A DNA stretch of 64,000 bases, from assembly GCF_000169195.2 (NCBI RefSeq), contig NC_016023.1, positions 3,162,001 through 3,226,000 of the forward strand. The letters run 5' to 3'. The notes under the pieces are model-generated. The model was not told the origin of the DNA and did no database searches. It was given only the letters and a program-made list of their open reading frames with translations. The position numbers were made by a program, and so were the translations under genes. The DNA is from Heyndrickxia coagulans 36D1. Lineage in GTDB: Bacteria > Bacillota > Bacilli > Bacillales > Bacillaceae_C. Of this stretch, positions 27,593 to 37,876 are shown one piece after another (within the stretch, counting starts at the first letter, position 1; every line of letters starts with the position of its first letter).

Positions 27593-28432
27593 ATGAAACA
27601 AACGACGGATTTTGTGAAGATGAAGGCGCAAGAAGAAAAAATTGCAATGGTGACCGCTTATGATTATCCTTCTGCAAAGCTTGCGGAAGAAGCGGGCGTT
27701 GACATGATTCTTGTCGGCGATTCACTCGGCATGGTCGTGCTCGGCTATGATTCGACCATTCCGGTGACCGTGGCGGACATGGTCCACCATACGAAAGCGG
27801 TCAAACGCGGGGCGAAAAACACTTTTATCGTCACCGATATGCCGTTTATGTCGTACCATTTGAGCCGCGAAGAAACATTAAAAAACGGCGCCCGCATCAT
27901 TCAGGACGGCGGTGCCCATGCCGTAAAACTGGAGGGCGGGAAAGAAGTCGCGGCTCAAATTGAAGCGCTTACGGAATCAGGCATCCCGGTGATGGCTCAT
28001 ATCGGGCTGACGCCGCAAAAGGTCGGGATTTTCGGCGGCTATAAAGTCCAAGGGAAAACAGCGGAAGCCGCCAAAAAGCTGCTGGAAGATGCGAAAGCGT
28101 GCGAGGAGGCCGGCGCTTTTGCTGTCGTCCTGGAATGCGTCCCGCGGCAGCTTTCGGAAGAAGTGACAGCCGCACTTTCCATTCCAACCATCGGAATTGG
28201 GGCCGGCCTTGATGTAGACGGGCAGGTCCTTGTATTCCATGACCTGGTAAAATACGGAAGCGAAAAAGTGGCAAAATTTGTGAAGCAATTTGCCGATGCG
28301 GATGCCGTGATGCGCGCGGGGCTCCGCCAATACGTACAGGAAGTAAAAAACCGGACGTTCCCCGAAGAAAAGCATACGTACACGATGAAAGAAGAAGAAC
28401 TGGCAACACTGTACGGGGGGCATGCAAAATGA
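27593..28432 (+). CDS. panB: 3-methyl-2-oxobutanoate hydroxymethyltransferase
   Basis: The 279-residue enzyme makes ketopantoate from 2-oxoisovalerate and methylenetetrahydrofolate, the first step of pantothenate synthesis. [24 protein letters not shown]-type N-terminus, [12 protein letters not shown] and LECVPRQL are visible, with metal-binding aspartates in VGDS and TDMP. The start is ATG 27593 behind GAGGAG; a long upstream extension to 27449 would run through the terminator hairpin. The panC start overlaps its stop by four bases. Confidence 0.96.
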   Translation: MKQTTDFVKMKAQEEKIAMVTAYDYPSAKLAEEAGVDMILVGDSLGMVVLGYDSTIPVTVADMVHHTKAVKRGAKNTFIVTDMPFMSYHLSREETLKNGARIIQDGGAHAVKLEGGKEVAAQIEALTESGIPVMAHIGLTPQKVGIFGGYKVQGKTAEAAKKLLEDAKACEEAGAFAVVLECVPRQLSEEVTAALSIPTIGIGAGLDVDGQVLVFHDLVKYGSEKVAKFVKQFADADAVMRAGLRQYVQEVKNRTFPEEKHTYTMKEEELATLYGGHAK

Positions 28433-29292
28433 AAACCGTGCAGGTAATGAGTGTTGCAGAAACGAAGCAGAAAATCCGGACGCTTGTATCCCGGTATAAA
28501 AAAGAAGGCAAGTCGATCGGGTTTGTCCCGACGATGGGCTACTTGCATGAAGGCCATCTCGCCCTGGCAAAGCAGGCAAGAAAAGAAAACGATATTGTCA
28601 TCATGAGTATTTTTGTAAACCCGCTCCAATTCGGGCCGAATGAAGATTTCGACCGATACCCGCGCGATGCGGAAGGGGACCGGCATAAAGCGGAAGCAGC
28701 AGGCGTTGATGTATTGTTTATCCCGTCTGTTAAAGAAATGTATCCGCGCGCTTTATCGGTTCAAATGACAGTGACAAAAGGGACGGATGTCCTTTGCGGA
28801 AGAAAGCGGCCGGGCCATTTTGACGGCGTGGCGACGGTTCTTTCGAAATTGTTTCACCTCGTTCAGCCGGACCGCGCTTATTTCGGATTGAAAGATGCCC
28901 AGCAGGTGGCCGTTGTCGAAAATTTGGTTCGCGATTTGGATTTTCCCATTGACATTGTCCCGTGCCCGATCGTGCGCGAACCGGACGGCCTTGCAAAAAG
29001 TTCGAGAAACGTCTATTTATCGGAGGCGGAGCGGAAAGAAGCACCCGAAATATACAAAAGTTTGCAATTGGCAAACAAAGCGGTTGAACAGGGAGAGAGA
29101 AACCCGGAAAAAGTGATTTCCCTTGTGAAAGCGCATCTTTCCGCGCATCTGTCCGGGAAAATCGATTACGTAGAATTGTATTCATATCCTGACCTCGAAC
29201 CGGTCCATGCCATACATGGGCGCTGTATCCTCGCAGTCGCCGTCCAATTTGAAAAAGCACGGCTCATCGACAATATCATTTTTGCAGAATAA
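28429..29292 (+). CDS. panC: Pantothenate synthetase
   Basis: The 287-residue ligase joins pantoate and beta-alanine using ATP through a pantoyl adenylate. The nucleotidyltransferase signature is [13 protein letters not shown] near residue 30, with [16 protein letters not shown] and YFGLKDAQQ following and the KSSRNVYL (KMSKS-like) segment near residue 190. It is middle gene of panBCD. Confidence 0.97.
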   Translation: MKTVQVMSVAETKQKIRTLVSRYKKEGKSIGFVPTMGYLHEGHLALAKQARKENDIVIMSIFVNPLQFGPNEDFDRYPRDAEGDRHKAEAAGVDVLFIPSVKEMYPRALSVQMTVTKGTDVLCGRKRPGHFDGVATVLSKLFHLVQPDRAYFGLKDAQQVAVVENLVRDLDFPIDIVPCPIVREPDGLAKSSRNVYLSEAERKEAPEIYKSLQLANKAVEQGERNPEKVISLVKAHLSAHLSGKIDYVELYSYPDLEPVHAIHGRCILAVAVQFEKARLIDNIIFAE

Positions 29293-29318
29293 ACAACATG
29301 AGAATAGGAGAGATTGCT

Positions 29319-29702
29319 TTGCTGCGGACTGTGATGAACGGAAAAATCCACCGGGCAACCGTGACGGAAGCGAATTTAAACTATGTCGGAAGCATCACGA
29401 TTGATGCGGATTTGCTGGATGCTGCGGGAATGGCGCCCAATGAGAAAGTGCAAATAGTGAACAATTACAACGGGGCGCGATTTGAAACGTACATTATCCC
29501 GGGTGAAAGGGGATCCGGTGTCATCTGCCTGAACGGCGCGGCCGCCCGGCTTGCACAACCCGGCGATATTGTGATTATCATTTCGTACGCCCTTTTGACG
29601 GAAGAAGAAATGAAAAACCACCATCCGAAAATTGTCCTGCTTGATGCAAAAAACCGAATTGAAAAAATGTTATCGGAAGAACCGGCTTCCACGATTTTGT
29701 AA
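29319..29702 (+). CDS. panD: Aspartate 1-decarboxylase proenzyme
   Basis: The protein self-cleaves to create a pyruvoyl group and decarboxylates aspartate to beta-alanine. With the start at TTG 29319 the product has 127 residues and the cleavage site YVGSITID places Gly24-Ser25 exactly where the family has it. GGAG lies eight bases before this TTG. The longer frame from ATG 29298 would add seven residues and start before the ribosome-binding site. NGAAAR and the C-terminal EPASTIL are conserved. Confidence 0.95.
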   Translation: MLRTVMNGKIHRATVTEANLNYVGSITIDADLLDAAGMAPNEKVQIVNNYNGARFETYIIPGERGSGVICLNGAAARLAQPGDIVIIISYALLTEEEMKNHHPKIVLLDAKNRIEKMLSEEPASTIL

Positions 29703-29706
29703 GGTA

Positions 29707-29743
29707 AAACCGCACCTGCTTTTTCCGGCAGGGCGGTTTTTTA
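29707..29743 (+). terminator. Intrinsic terminator of panBCD
   Basis: AAACCGC/GCGGTTT with inner CCTGC/GCAGG pairs, one mismatch, and a trailing T-run. Confidence 0.85.
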
Positions 29744-29836
29744 ATTTCTGCATCTGCTTGTGGCGAATGATCGATTTTATGTTAAAATAGTACAATATGG
29801 AAGAAACGGGGCAATTATTTTTAGTCAGGTGATGTT

Positions 29837-32629
29837 ATGCAGCGCTATGTAGTCGTAGATCTTGAAACAACAGGAAATTCAGCAAAAAAAGGCGATCGCA
29901 TCATCCAGTTTTCCGCTGTTGTGGTTGAAGGCCGGGAGATAAAAACGCAATTTACAAGCTTCGTTAATCCCGAAAAGCCGGTACCGCCGTTTATTTCGGA
30001 ATTGACCGGGATCGATAACGGCATGCTTGAAGAAGCGCCGGTATTTTCGGAGATCGCCCCGCGCATTATGGAAATTTTGGAAGACAGCATATTTGTCGCC
30101 CACAATGTGCTGTTTGACCTGCCGTTTTTGCAGCAGGAATTAAAGGCTGCGGGGTTTCCGCCGTTTCGCGGGCCGAGCCTTGACACCGTTGAATTTTCGA
30201 GAATTGCATTTCCAACTTTGAACAGTTATAAACTGGGGGATCTGGCCGATTCTTTGTCTCTTTATCATGAACGGCCGCACCGGGCGGACAGTGATGCTTT
30301 TGTGACGGCAAAGCTGCTTCTTGCCTGCATGGAAAAGTGTGCGTCCCTTCCTGTCGTCACACTTGAACAACTCGTGCCGCTTTCTTATTCCTTGAAAAAC
30401 GACCTTGCCGGCATTTTTGAGGATATACTGGAAGAGAAACGGCGGCATATCGAGCATTTGCCGCCGGATATGGAAGTATACCGTGGCATTGCATTAAAGC
30501 GGAAAATCCTCCCGCCGGATAACGGACCGCGTGAGATTGGCCGTTACCCGCAGGATGCAGTTGAAAAAGAATCCTGGTTTGCGGCTTCAGGTACTGGGAT
30601 GGAAGCGCGCCCCGCCCAATTTGAAATGATGGACCATGTCCGGGAAGCTTTTTCTGTTGAGGAGCATGTCGCATTAGAAGCAGGCACGGGCATCGGCAAA
30701 TCCCTTGCCTATCTTGTGCCGGCCGCTTTCCAAGCGATTTCGGAACAGAAACCGGTGTTAATCAGCACGTATACGGTTGCGCTTGAGCACCAGCTTTTAA
30801 ATAAGGAAATCAAAAGGCTTGAACAGATGCTGAAAACCCCGGTCAGGACCGTGTTGCTAAAGGGGAGGAGCCATTACCTGCATTTGTTTAAGTTTGAACA
30901 GTCGTTAAAAGAACCGGACCGGCAGTACGACGCCGTATTTGCCAAAATGCAAATCCTGGTCTGGCTTACCGAAACAGAAAGCGGCGATCTTGACGAGCTT
31001 CATTTATCTGGCGGCGGAAAACATTTTTGGCAGCGGATTAAACAGGACGGCTGGCATACGGATAAAAAAGATCCGTGGAAATCGCGGGATTTTTATCTTT
31101 ACGCCAAAGCCTGCGCAGCCTCTGCTGACATCGCCGTCACGAACCATGCGATGCTGTGCGCGGAACTTGAAAGGGACCAGTCGGTGTTTGACGGATTTCA
31201 ATACGTCATCATTGATGAAGCCCACCGCCTTGAACAAGCGGCCCGGGAAACGATCGGGAAACGCGCAAGTTACAACCAAATGAAATATATGATGGCAAGG
31301 CTCGGCCTGTACGAACAAAAACAACTGTTTTACAAATTGGAAAAAGTGATGGAAAAATACGGGCTAAAAGCCAGCCTGCACGCGTTTGAATGCGATGCAA
31401 TCCTGCAGGCCCTTGATGCCGAGCTCGATGATTTATTCGGCATGCTCGCTCAAAAAGTGTTGCGCGCGAACCGGGAAACAAATGGTTACCAGAAAATCAA
31501 ATTAAGAATTAAAAAAGAAAATTGGAAACAAAAAGCATGGCAGGCAGTTCTGCTCTGTACGGAACGGATCAGGGCGTCCATGAAAGAGATTTCACAGGCT
31601 TTGGAAGAAAGACTTTCGCAGTTGCTTTCCGAAAAACAGATGAAAGAACAGGCACTCGCATTTATCGAAGAAATGTACAGCTTTTTGGAAGATTGGCGCC
31701 TTTTGCGCGACAACCTGGCCATTTTCGCCGGCCAAAACGGCGGGGATGAAAATGTCGTCTGGGTGGAAGGGGATTTGCGCGCCCTCCCGAACAGCCTTGT
31801 CATCTATTGCCAGCCGGTGCATGCCGGAGAAATATTGCAAAAAGCTTTTTTTTCGCGAAAAAAGAGCGTTGTGCTTACTTCCGCGACATTGACCGTTGGC
31901 GGAAGTTTCCGCTATTTTCTGGACGAGACGGGGCTAGCGCACACCACAAAAACGGTCCGCATTCCGTCGCCTTTCCGGTTCGACAGGCAGGTGCAGTTTA
32001 TTATCCCGAACGACCTTCCCGATATCGGATCCGTCAGTATAGAAGACTTTGCGGAAAAAATGGCAGGTTATCTGCTTGCCGTTGCGGAGGCCACAAAAGG
32101 CAGGATGATGATTTTATTTACATCCTTTGATTTGCTGAAAAACGTGTACCACCTGATGAAAGAAAGCGGAATGCTTGAAGATTATATGTTTATCGCCCAG
32201 GGCATATCAAGCGGCAGCCGATCTAGGTTAACGAAAAGCTTTCAAAAATTTGGCAAAGCCATTCTTTTCGGTTTAAGCAGCTTTTGGGAAGGGGTCGACA
32301 TCCCTGGCGATGACCTTTCCTGCCTTGTGATGGCCCGCCTTCCGTTTTTGCCCCCGGATGAACCGGTTACTGAAGCAAAGTCTGATTATTTCAGGGCAAA
32401 GGGGAAAAACCCGTTTTCCGCCTATGCGCTGCCGGAAGCCGTGCTCAGGTTCAAACAAGGGTTTGGCAGGCTTATCCGGACGCGTCATGACCGCGGCATT
32501 TTTCTTGTCCTCGACCGGAGGATTGAAACGGCCACATACGGGCCGGCGTTCACAAAGTCTCTGCCGCCGGTCCGCATCAGGCACCTGAATCTGAACGAGA
32601 CGCTTGAGGTCATTGAAAGCTGGCTGTAA
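29837..32629 (+). CDS. dinG: DinG-family 3'-5' exonuclease/helicase-like protein
   Basis: The 930-residue protein combines an N-terminal DEDDh exonuclease (VVDLETTG with Asp8 and Glu10; AHNVLFDLPF; HRADSDAFVT near 155) with an XPD/DinG superfamily 2 helicase core (Walker A EAGTGIGKSLAYL near residue 280, Walker B IIDEAHR, C-terminal GFGRLIRTRHDRG). The four cysteines of an iron-sulfur cluster seen in E. coli DinG are not evident. In Firmicutes this architecture can act mainly as a nuclease. It is followed by ypmB-aspB-asnS as in B. subtilis. Confidence 0.93.
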   Translation: MQRYVVVDLETTGNSAKKGDRIIQFSAVVVEGREIKTQFTSFVNPEKPVPPFISELTGIDNGMLEEAPVFSEIAPRIMEILEDSIFVAHNVLFDLPFLQQELKAAGFPPFRGPSLDTVEFSRIAFPTLNSYKLGDLADSLSLYHERPHRADSDAFVTAKLLLACMEKCASLPVVTLEQLVPLSYSLKNDLAGIFEDILEEKRRHIEHLPPDMEVYRGIALKRKILPPDNGPREIGRYPQDAVEKESWFAASGTGMEARPAQFEMMDHVREAFSVEEHVALEAGTGIGKSLAYLVPAAFQAISEQKPVLISTYTVALEHQLLNKEIKRLEQMLKTPVRTVLLKGRSHYLHLFKFEQSLKEPDRQYDAVFAKMQILVWLTETESGDLDELHLSGGGKHFWQRIKQDGWHTDKKDPWKSRDFYLYAKACAASADIAVTNHAMLCAELERDQSVFDGFQYVIIDEAHRLEQAARETIGKRASYNQMKYMMARLGLYEQKQLFYKLEKVMEKYGLKASLHAFECDAILQALDAELDDLFGMLAQKVLRANRETNGYQKIKLRIKKENWKQKAWQAVLLCTERIRASMKEISQALEERLSQLLSEKQMKEQALAFIEEMYSFLEDWRLLRDNLAIFAGQNGGDENVVWVEGDLRALPNSLVIYCQPVHAGEILQKAFFSRKKSVVLTSATLTVGGSFRYFLDETGLAHTTKTVRIPSPFRFDRQVQFIIPNDLPDIGSVSIEDFAEKMAGYLLAVAEATKGRMMILFTSFDLLKNVYHLMKESGMLEDYMFIAQGISSGSRSRLTKSFQKFGKAILFGLSSFWEGVDIPGDDLSCLVMARLPFLPPDEPVTEAKSDYFRAKGKNPFSAYALPEAVLRFKQGFGRLIRTRHDRGIFLVLDRRIETATYGPAFTKSLPPVRIRHLNLNETLEVIESWL

Positions 32630-32634
32630 AAAAA

Positions 32635-32654
32635 GTGCTGCGACAATGCAGCAC
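32635..32654. other. Hairpin just after dinG
   Basis: GTGCTGC (32635-32641) pairs with GCAGCAC (32648-32654). It is preceded by a run of A residues and not followed by T residues, so on the plus strand it is not a standard terminator. Confidence 0.4.
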
Positions 32655-32671
32655 AAAACAGGGTGGACCGG

Positions 32672-32696
32672 AAAAATGATCAAATGCATCATTTTT
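32672..32696 (+). terminator. A/T-rich terminator after dinG
   Basis: AAAAATGAT pairs with ATCATTTTT around a seven-base loop and a T-run. The stem is weak in GC. Confidence 0.5.
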
Positions 32697-32821
32697 TCAT
32701 TCATTTTTGCTGTATAATGATGAAGGAAATGATTCTAAGCTTAGGATGGCCTGCATGGGAACTGATATGAATGACAATATCTGCTTAAAAGGATTTACGC
32801 CATGGAAAATGAGGGTTCGGA

Positions 32822-33274
32822 ATGAAAAAAGCACTGATCTCGATTTGCATTTTGGTCATCGTGATAGCCGGATTTGCGGCAGAGACTTATTGGAAAGCAC
32901 GGAAACCGTATCATGAAGCATACAACAAAGCGGTCGCTGTTGCCAAAAGCGAAGCCGGCATCCGGGCTGCCGATGCATTTTATCTTTACAATGGCAAAAG
33001 CACCTATTATGTTGTCGTGGGGAAAGGAAAAGGCGGGAAGAAAAAAGCGGTTTGGATCCCTGAAAAGAAACCGAAACGTGTGACCGTCCTAGACTTGAAT
33101 ACCGGCATCTCAAAACAGGATGCAGTGAAACAAGTGGTGCAGAAAAGGCAGCCGGATAAAATTTTATCTGTGCGGCTCGGCATGGAAAGCCAGGTTCCCA
33201 TTTGGGAAGTTGCTTATATAAAAGGAAACAGCCTCGGCTATGATGAGGTTCCTTTTTTAAAAAAATCCAATTGA
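32822..33274 (+). CDS. ypmB: DUF5590 protein YpmB
   Basis: The 150-residue protein has a single N-terminal membrane anchor or signal (ALISICILVIVIAGFAAETYW) and a basic extracytoplasmic domain with the PepSY-like repeats of the YpmB family (DAFYLYNGKSTYYVVVG; IPIWEV-type end). Its function is unknown. The small gene ypmA, next to it in B. subtilis, was not found in the preceding 120 bases. A TATAAT box at 32713-32718 may serve ypmB-aspB. Confidence 0.85.
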   Translation: MKKALISICILVIVIAGFAAETYWKARKPYHEAYNKAVAVAKSEAGIRAADAFYLYNGKSTYYVVVGKGKGGKKKAVWIPEKKPKRVTVLDLNTGISKQDAVKQVVQKRQPDKILSVRLGMESQVPIWEVAYIKGNSLGYDEVPFLKKSN

Positions 33275-33296
33275 TCCGTTTGGAGAGGTGAATCGT

Positions 33297-34484
33297 ATGA
33301 AACTGGCATCAAGGGTAAGTGCATTAACGCCGTCATCCACGTTGGCGATTACGGCAAAGGCAAAAGCAATGAAGGCGCAAGGCATCGATGTGATCGGCCT
33401 TGGCGCAGGTGAACCCGATTTTAATACACCGAGGGAGATTATCGAAGCCGCGTATCAGTCGATGCTAGACGGCCAGACGAAGTATACCCCGGCCGGCGGA
33501 ATGGCATCGCTGAAAGAGGCCGTCATTGAAAAATTCCAAAAAGACCAGGGGCTTGGCTTTAAAGCAAATGAAATCATCATTACCAACGGTGCAAAACACG
33601 CCTTGTATACATTGTTTCAGGTGCTGCTCGACCAGGGCGATGAAGTGATCATTCCGTCTCCTTACTGGGTAAGCTATCCCGAGCAGGTAAAGCTTGCAGA
33701 AGGCGTCCCGGTCTTTGTAGAAGGCAAAGAAGAAAACCAGTATAAAATAACGCCAGAGCAGCTGGAAGCGGCCATATCGCCGCGGACAAAAGCGTTTGTA
33801 CTCAACTCTCCCGGCAATCCGACCGGCATGATGTATACAAGGGAAGAACTTGAAAAACTCGGTGAAGTCTGCCTGAAACACGATATTTTGATCGTGTCGG
33901 ACGAAATTTACGAAAAATTGGTGTACGGCGGCAGCCGGCATGTCTCGATCGCCACCATTTCACCGGAACTGAAAGCACAGACGGTGATCATTAACGGCGT
34001 CTCAAAATCCCATTCCATGACCGGCTGGCGGATCGGCTATGCGGCCGGAAACGGGGATATCATCAAAGCGATGACAAATCTTGCCAGCCATTCGACTTCC
34101 AATCCGGCAACGCCTTCCCAGTTCGCGGCACTCGCCGCATATAGCGGGGATGAACGCACCGTGGAAGAGATGCGCCAGGCTTTCGAGGCACGGCTCAATG
34201 CTGTTTTTAACCAGCTGATTGAAATTGACGGGATTACCTGCATCAAACCGCAAGGCGCTTTTTATTTATTCCCGAATGTGAAAGAAGCCGCAAAGCTGAC
34301 TGGGTTTCAAACGGTTGACGCATTTGTGGAGGCTTTGCTCGAGGAAGCGCGCGTTGCCGTCGTCCCGGGTTCCGGTTTCGGCGCGGAAAACAATATCCGG
34401 CTTTCTTATGCCACTTCTTTGGAAAATCTCGAAGAAGCGCTCAAGCGGATCAAACAGTTCGTGGAAACACGGAAAAAAGCATGA
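33297..34484 (+). CDS. aspB: Aspartate aminotransferase
   Basis: The 395-residue class I PLP aminotransferase interconverts aspartate and oxaloacetate. LGAGEPDFNTP, NSPGNPTGMMY, VSDEIYEKLVY and the PLP-lysine segment VSKSHSMTGWRIGY are present, with the substrate-binding arginine in NNIRLSYATS. The start is ATG 33297 after GGAGAGGTG; the GTG at 33288 lies within that ribosome-binding site. It follows ypmB by 22 bases. Confidence 0.95.
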   Translation: MKLASRVSALTPSSTLAITAKAKAMKAQGIDVIGLGAGEPDFNTPREIIEAAYQSMLDGQTKYTPAGGMASLKEAVIEKFQKDQGLGFKANEIIITNGAKHALYTLFQVLLDQGDEVIIPSPYWVSYPEQVKLAEGVPVFVEGKEENQYKITPEQLEAAISPRTKAFVLNSPGNPTGMMYTREELEKLGEVCLKHDILIVSDEIYEKLVYGGSRHVSIATISPELKAQTVIINGVSKSHSMTGWRIGYAAGNGDIIKAMTNLASHSTSNPATPSQFAALAAYSGDERTVEEMRQAFEARLNAVFNQLIEIDGITCIKPQGAFYLFPNVKEAAKLTGFQTVDAFVEALLEEARVAVVPGSGFGAENNIRLSYATSLENLEEALKRIKQFVETRKKA

Positions 34485-34579
34485 AACTTTGGCTTGTTTC
34501 CTTTTTCCGCCTTTGTTTAGTATAATGGATTTCGGTACATATGGGAGACAAGCCGGAAATTGTTTTGGAGGGAAATACC

Positions 34580-35872
34580 GTGAAAATCACCATTTCAGAA
34601 GTACACCAGCATATCGGGGAGGAAGTGACGATCGGGGTCTGGCTGAACAACAAACGTTCAAGCGGCAAAATTGCTTTTCTCGAGCTGCGTGACGGGACAG
34701 GCTTTATCCAGGGGGTTGTCGTAAAAAACGAAGCCGGGGAAGAGGTCTTTCAAACGGCGAAATCGATGAGCCAGGAAACTTCTTTTTACGTTACCGGAAC
34801 AGTCCGGGAAGATGCCCGCTCCCCGTTCGGCTACGAGCTCCAGGTGACCGGCATTCAGATCATTCATGAAGCCGTAGATTACCCGATCACACCAAAAGCG
34901 CACGGGACCGAATTTTTAATGGACCACAGGCATCTATGGCTCCGTTCCCGCCGCCAGCACGCCGTCATGAAAATCCGGAACGAAATCATCCGGGCGACGT
35001 ATGAGTTTTTCAATACGCACGGGTTTACGAAAATCGACCCGCCGATTCTAACCGGCAGTGCGCCGGAAGGAACGACCGAGCTGTTCCATACGAAATACTT
35101 TGACGAAGAGGCCTATCTATCACAAAGTGGGCAGCTTTACATGGAAGCGGCAGCAATGGCATTCGGGAAAGTATTTTCTTTCGGCCCGACGTTCCGCGCC
35201 GAAAAATCGAAAACGCGCCGCCATTTGATCGAGTTTTGGATGATCGAGCCGGAAATGGCTTTTTATGAACATGAAGACAGCCTGAAAGTACAGGAACAGT
35301 ATGTCTCTTATATCGTCCGGTCCGTTTTGGAAAATTGCAAACTCGACCTGCACCGGCTTGGCCGCGATACTTCAAAGCTTGAACAAGTGTCGGCGCCGTT
35401 TCCGCGGATTACGTATGATGACGCAATTGAATTGCTCCATGAAAAAGGATTTGATGATATCAAGTGGGGCGAAGATTTTGGTGCGCCGCATGAAACCGCG
35501 ATTGCCGAAAGTTTCGACAAGCCGGTGTTCATTACGCATTATCCGGCTGCAATCAAACCGTTTTACATGCAGCCGGATGCTAAGCGCCCGGAAGTCGTGC
35601 TGTGCGCCGATTTGATTGCGCCGGAAGGGTACGGGGAAATCATCGGCGGCAGCGAGCGGATCAATGACTATGATTTGTTGCTGAAACGGATCAAGGATTT
35701 CAATCTGTCGGAAGAAGCTTACAAATGGTATCTTGATTTACGAAAATACGGTTCTGTTCCGCATTCCGGCTTCGGGCTGGGCCTTGAGCGGACGGTTGCC
35801 TGGATTTCGGGCGTTGAGCATGTGCGCGAAACGATTCCGTTCCCGAGGCTTTTAAACCGGATCTATCCGTAA
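34580..35872 (+). CDS. asnS: Asparaginyl-tRNA synthetase
   Basis: The 430-residue class IIb synthetase has an N-terminal OB-fold ([26 protein letters not shown]) and a catalytic domain with the three class II motifs, including [19 protein letters not shown] and [11 protein letters not shown]. The start is GTG 34580, seven bases after GGAGGG. A TATAAT at 34521-34526 suggests its own promoter. Its original terminator now lies beyond an inserted group II intron, 1.9 kb downstream. Confidence 0.97.
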   Translation: MKITISEVHQHIGEEVTIGVWLNNKRSSGKIAFLELRDGTGFIQGVVVKNEAGEEVFQTAKSMSQETSFYVTGTVREDARSPFGYELQVTGIQIIHEAVDYPITPKAHGTEFLMDHRHLWLRSRRQHAVMKIRNEIIRATYEFFNTHGFTKIDPPILTGSAPEGTTELFHTKYFDEEAYLSQSGQLYMEAAAMAFGKVFSFGPTFRAEKSKTRRHLIEFWMIEPEMAFYEHEDSLKVQEQYVSYIVRSVLENCKLDLHRLGRDTSKLEQVSAPFPRITYDDAIELLHEKGFDDIKWGEDFGAPHETAIAESFDKPVFITHYPAAIKPFYMQPDAKRPEVVLCADLIAPEGYGEIIGGSERINDYDLLLKRIKDFNLSEEAYKWYLDLRKYGSVPHSGFGLGLERTVAWISGVEHVRETIPFPRLLNRIYP

Positions 35873-35878
35873 TATCGA

Positions 35879-37770
35879 GTAGGAGGCTAATCATTATTTG
35901 ATTAGCCGACCTCTCACACCACCGTGCGTACGGTTCCGTACACGGCGGTTCTAAAGTTTACGACCGTACAGACAGATAGTAATCCAGAAAACTTATATAC
36001 CTTGCTCTTCGGAAGAGTTCGTTTGTAAGGGTTCTAGCTAAGATATGGCTGCCGGAGATTCTCCAGTAGCCTTTTCTTGTGTTAGCCCATTCCCACGCCT
36101 TTCTTTTATTGATCCCTAATTTCTTGAGCCAATAAAATCTTGTGCGTACTCTCTTCCATCTTTTCCAAGTTACCATTCGCATTCTTCTTCGTGTCCATTG
36201 GTCCAGTCTGGTTACCAGACTTTTCATATCCGCTAGCTTGTAGTAATTTACCCATCCTCGGACAGTGTCGTTTAGCCTTTTCTTTCTTTCCTCTACGCTT
36301 AATCCGTTGCTTCTTCCTGTGATTCTGCGAATTTTCTCCTTTAATTTTTGAACACCCTTCGGGTGTACCCGGAATTTGCATTTTCCTTCATAAAGGTAAA
36401 ATCCATAACTCAGGAACTTGATGTTTCTAATATGTGTGATCATCGTCTTCTCTCGGTTCACTTTGAGTCGCAATTTCTTCTCAATGAATGGGAGAATGTT
36501 ATGGTATGTTCTTTCGCAGCTTCTTCGGCTTTTACAGAATATGATCACATCATCAGCGTAACGGACAAATCGGTGATTTCTTGCTTCCATTTCTTTATCC
36601 AATTCGTTTAACATTACATTGGCAAGAAGCGGACTTAGTGGTCCTCCTTGTGGAACACCGAAATCATTTGTTGTCCTTATTCCTTTGATCATAACACCTG
36701 CATTTAGGAATTTATGGATTAAGGAGATTACACGTCCGTCGTGAATTGTTTCACTCAATATCTGGATAAGCTTACTATGGTTTACCGTGTCAAAGTACTG
36801 TTCTAAGTCCAGGTCTACTACATACTGGTATCCTTCATTTACATTCTTTTGGCACTTGAGAAGTGCCTGATGTGTACTTCTATGTGGTCGGAAACCATAG
36901 CTATTGTCTGAGAACTTTCTTTCATATATAGGGACTAGGACCTGCGAAATGGCTTGTTGGATGACTCGGTCTACTACCGTTGGTATTCCAAGTTTCCTTG
37001 TTTTCCCGTTGTCTTTTGGAATTTCTACCCTTCTAACGGGTTGGGGCTTGTATGTCCCATTTCGAATGGAGAGGACGAGTTCCCTCTGATGTTCAGTTAG
37101 GTATGCCAAAAGTTCACCTGTTTTCATTCCATCGACACCGCCCTCACCTTTGTTTTTCTTTACCTTTTTATAGGCACGGTGCAGGTTATTACTTGAAAGG
37201 ATTCGTTCGAGCATCCATTCGTTCTGTCTGTTGGTGTTAGTGGTGTTGTTTTCAGTTATCCTCTTGAAACTATGCCCTCTGCCATATCCTTCCTGTTCCG
37301 CAGTATCTTTTTGACAGCAGGTTTCTTCCTGTTTTCTGCATTTGTTCGTTTCTTCGGTAACTTTCATTGACTTCCACTTCCTTTAGTTCAGCCCTTCCTT
37401 CGATGCTCCAGGCATCTCCGTACTATGGCTTCTGCTGACTTCTCACGGCAAATCTTGTTTCAACCAGGTTTCATACTCTGTTTCCACCTGTCCGTGAGAC
37501 CTCCCGTGGTAAGGTGATTTGCTTTCATTCCATGTACCCGCACCATTTACGTTTCCACATCCGGATAGCTTTTGGGCTTTGACTTGTTCAGCAGCCTTAC
37601 CCTGTGAGAGTACGCCTAATGATGTTCGTGTTCCTCGGGTCAGAATTTTGCCTCCAGCTTCCTTCAGATTCCATCTCACGATGGACACCCTTGCTCTTGG
37701 CTAATGGTTGGTCGCTACCTACCCCCATAGCGGACTTACACCGCCTAGCGAATCGCCATGCACGGCGCAC
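35879..37770 (-). mobile_element. Group II intron, bacterial class C type, copy 1
   Basis: On the minus strand the element starts with GTGCGCCGTGCATGG at 37770 and ends near CCTCCTAC at 35879, 1,892 bp. Before its 3' end a domain V-like hairpin is visible (CCGCCGTGTACGG paired with CCGTACGCACGGTGG), then the domain VI stem GGCTAATC/GATTAGCC. The 5' exon is an intrinsic terminator ending in TTTTTTCA, the insertion preference of class C introns. It is antisense to asnS, entering between the asnS stop and its terminator. The 3' boundary is uncertain by about five bases, because both copies share TCGAT after CTAC. Confidence 0.9.
35958..37367 (-). CDS. ltrA: Group II intron reverse transcriptase/maturase, copy 1
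   Basis: The 469-residue intron-encoded protein has reverse transcriptase blocks including GFRPHRSTHQAL, VPQGGPLSPLLANVML and the catalytic YADD at residues 270-273, then the maturase (X) region with NDTVRGWVNYYKLAD. It ends without an HNH endonuclease, as in class C introns, which insert mainly into terminator hairpins. An AAGGAAGTGG site precedes the ATG. It differs from copy 2 at six residues. The frame is intact, so the intron may be active. Confidence 0.93.
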   Translation of the reverse strand: MKVTEETNKCRKQEETCCQKDTAEQEGYGRGHSFKRITENNTTNTNRQNEWMLERILSSNNLHRAYKKVKKNKGEGGVDGMKTGELLAYLTEHQRELVLSIRNGTYKPQPVRRVEIPKDNGKTRKLGIPTVVDRVIQQAISQVLVPIYERKFSDNSYGFRPHRSTHQALLKCQKNVNEGYQYVVDLDLEQYFDTVNHSKLIQILSETIHDGRVISLIHKFLNAGVMIKGIRTTNDFGVPQGGPLSPLLANVMLNELDKEMEARNHRFVRYADDVIIFCKSRRSCERTYHNILPFIEKKLRLKVNREKTMITHIRNIKFLSYGFYLYEGKCKFRVHPKGVQKLKEKIRRITGRSNGLSVEERKKRLNDTVRGWVNYYKLADMKSLVTRLDQWTRRRMRMVTWKRWKRVRTRFYWLKKLGINKRKAWEWANTRKGYWRISGSHILARTLTNELFRRARYISFLDYYLSVRS

Positions 37771-37773
37771 TGA

Positions 37774-37810
37774 AAAAACGGCTGCATTGACGGTGTGCAG
37801 CCGTTTTTCT
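37774..37810. terminator. Bidirectional terminator, ancestral asnS terminator and target of intron copy 1
   Basis: AAAAACGGCTGCA (37774-37786) pairs perfectly with TGCAGCCGTTTTT (37796-37808). On the plus strand it would end asnS transcripts after reading through the intron; on the minus strand it forms the 5' exon of intron copy 1. Confidence 0.9.
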
Positions 37811-37876
37811 TTTCAGATGTTTTTTTCAATTCCCTTGCCGTTTTTAAACTGCTATACTTACATTGAGGTGTCCAAC

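Noticed and set aside
32707-32916. 69-residue frame before ypmB, considered as ypmA
   Set aside because: It does not resemble YpmA and overlaps ypmB in another frame.
37443-37688. 81-residue minus-strand frame at the intron 5' region, repeated at 39405-39650
   Set aside because: It lies in the intron RNA domain I region, is present only because the intron is duplicated, and has no ribosome-binding site or family other than such intron by-products.
37604-37876. N-terminal extension of dnaD into intron copy 1
   Set aside because: The frame is open by chance through the terminator and intron end; the DnaD family start and GAGGTG site are at 37877.
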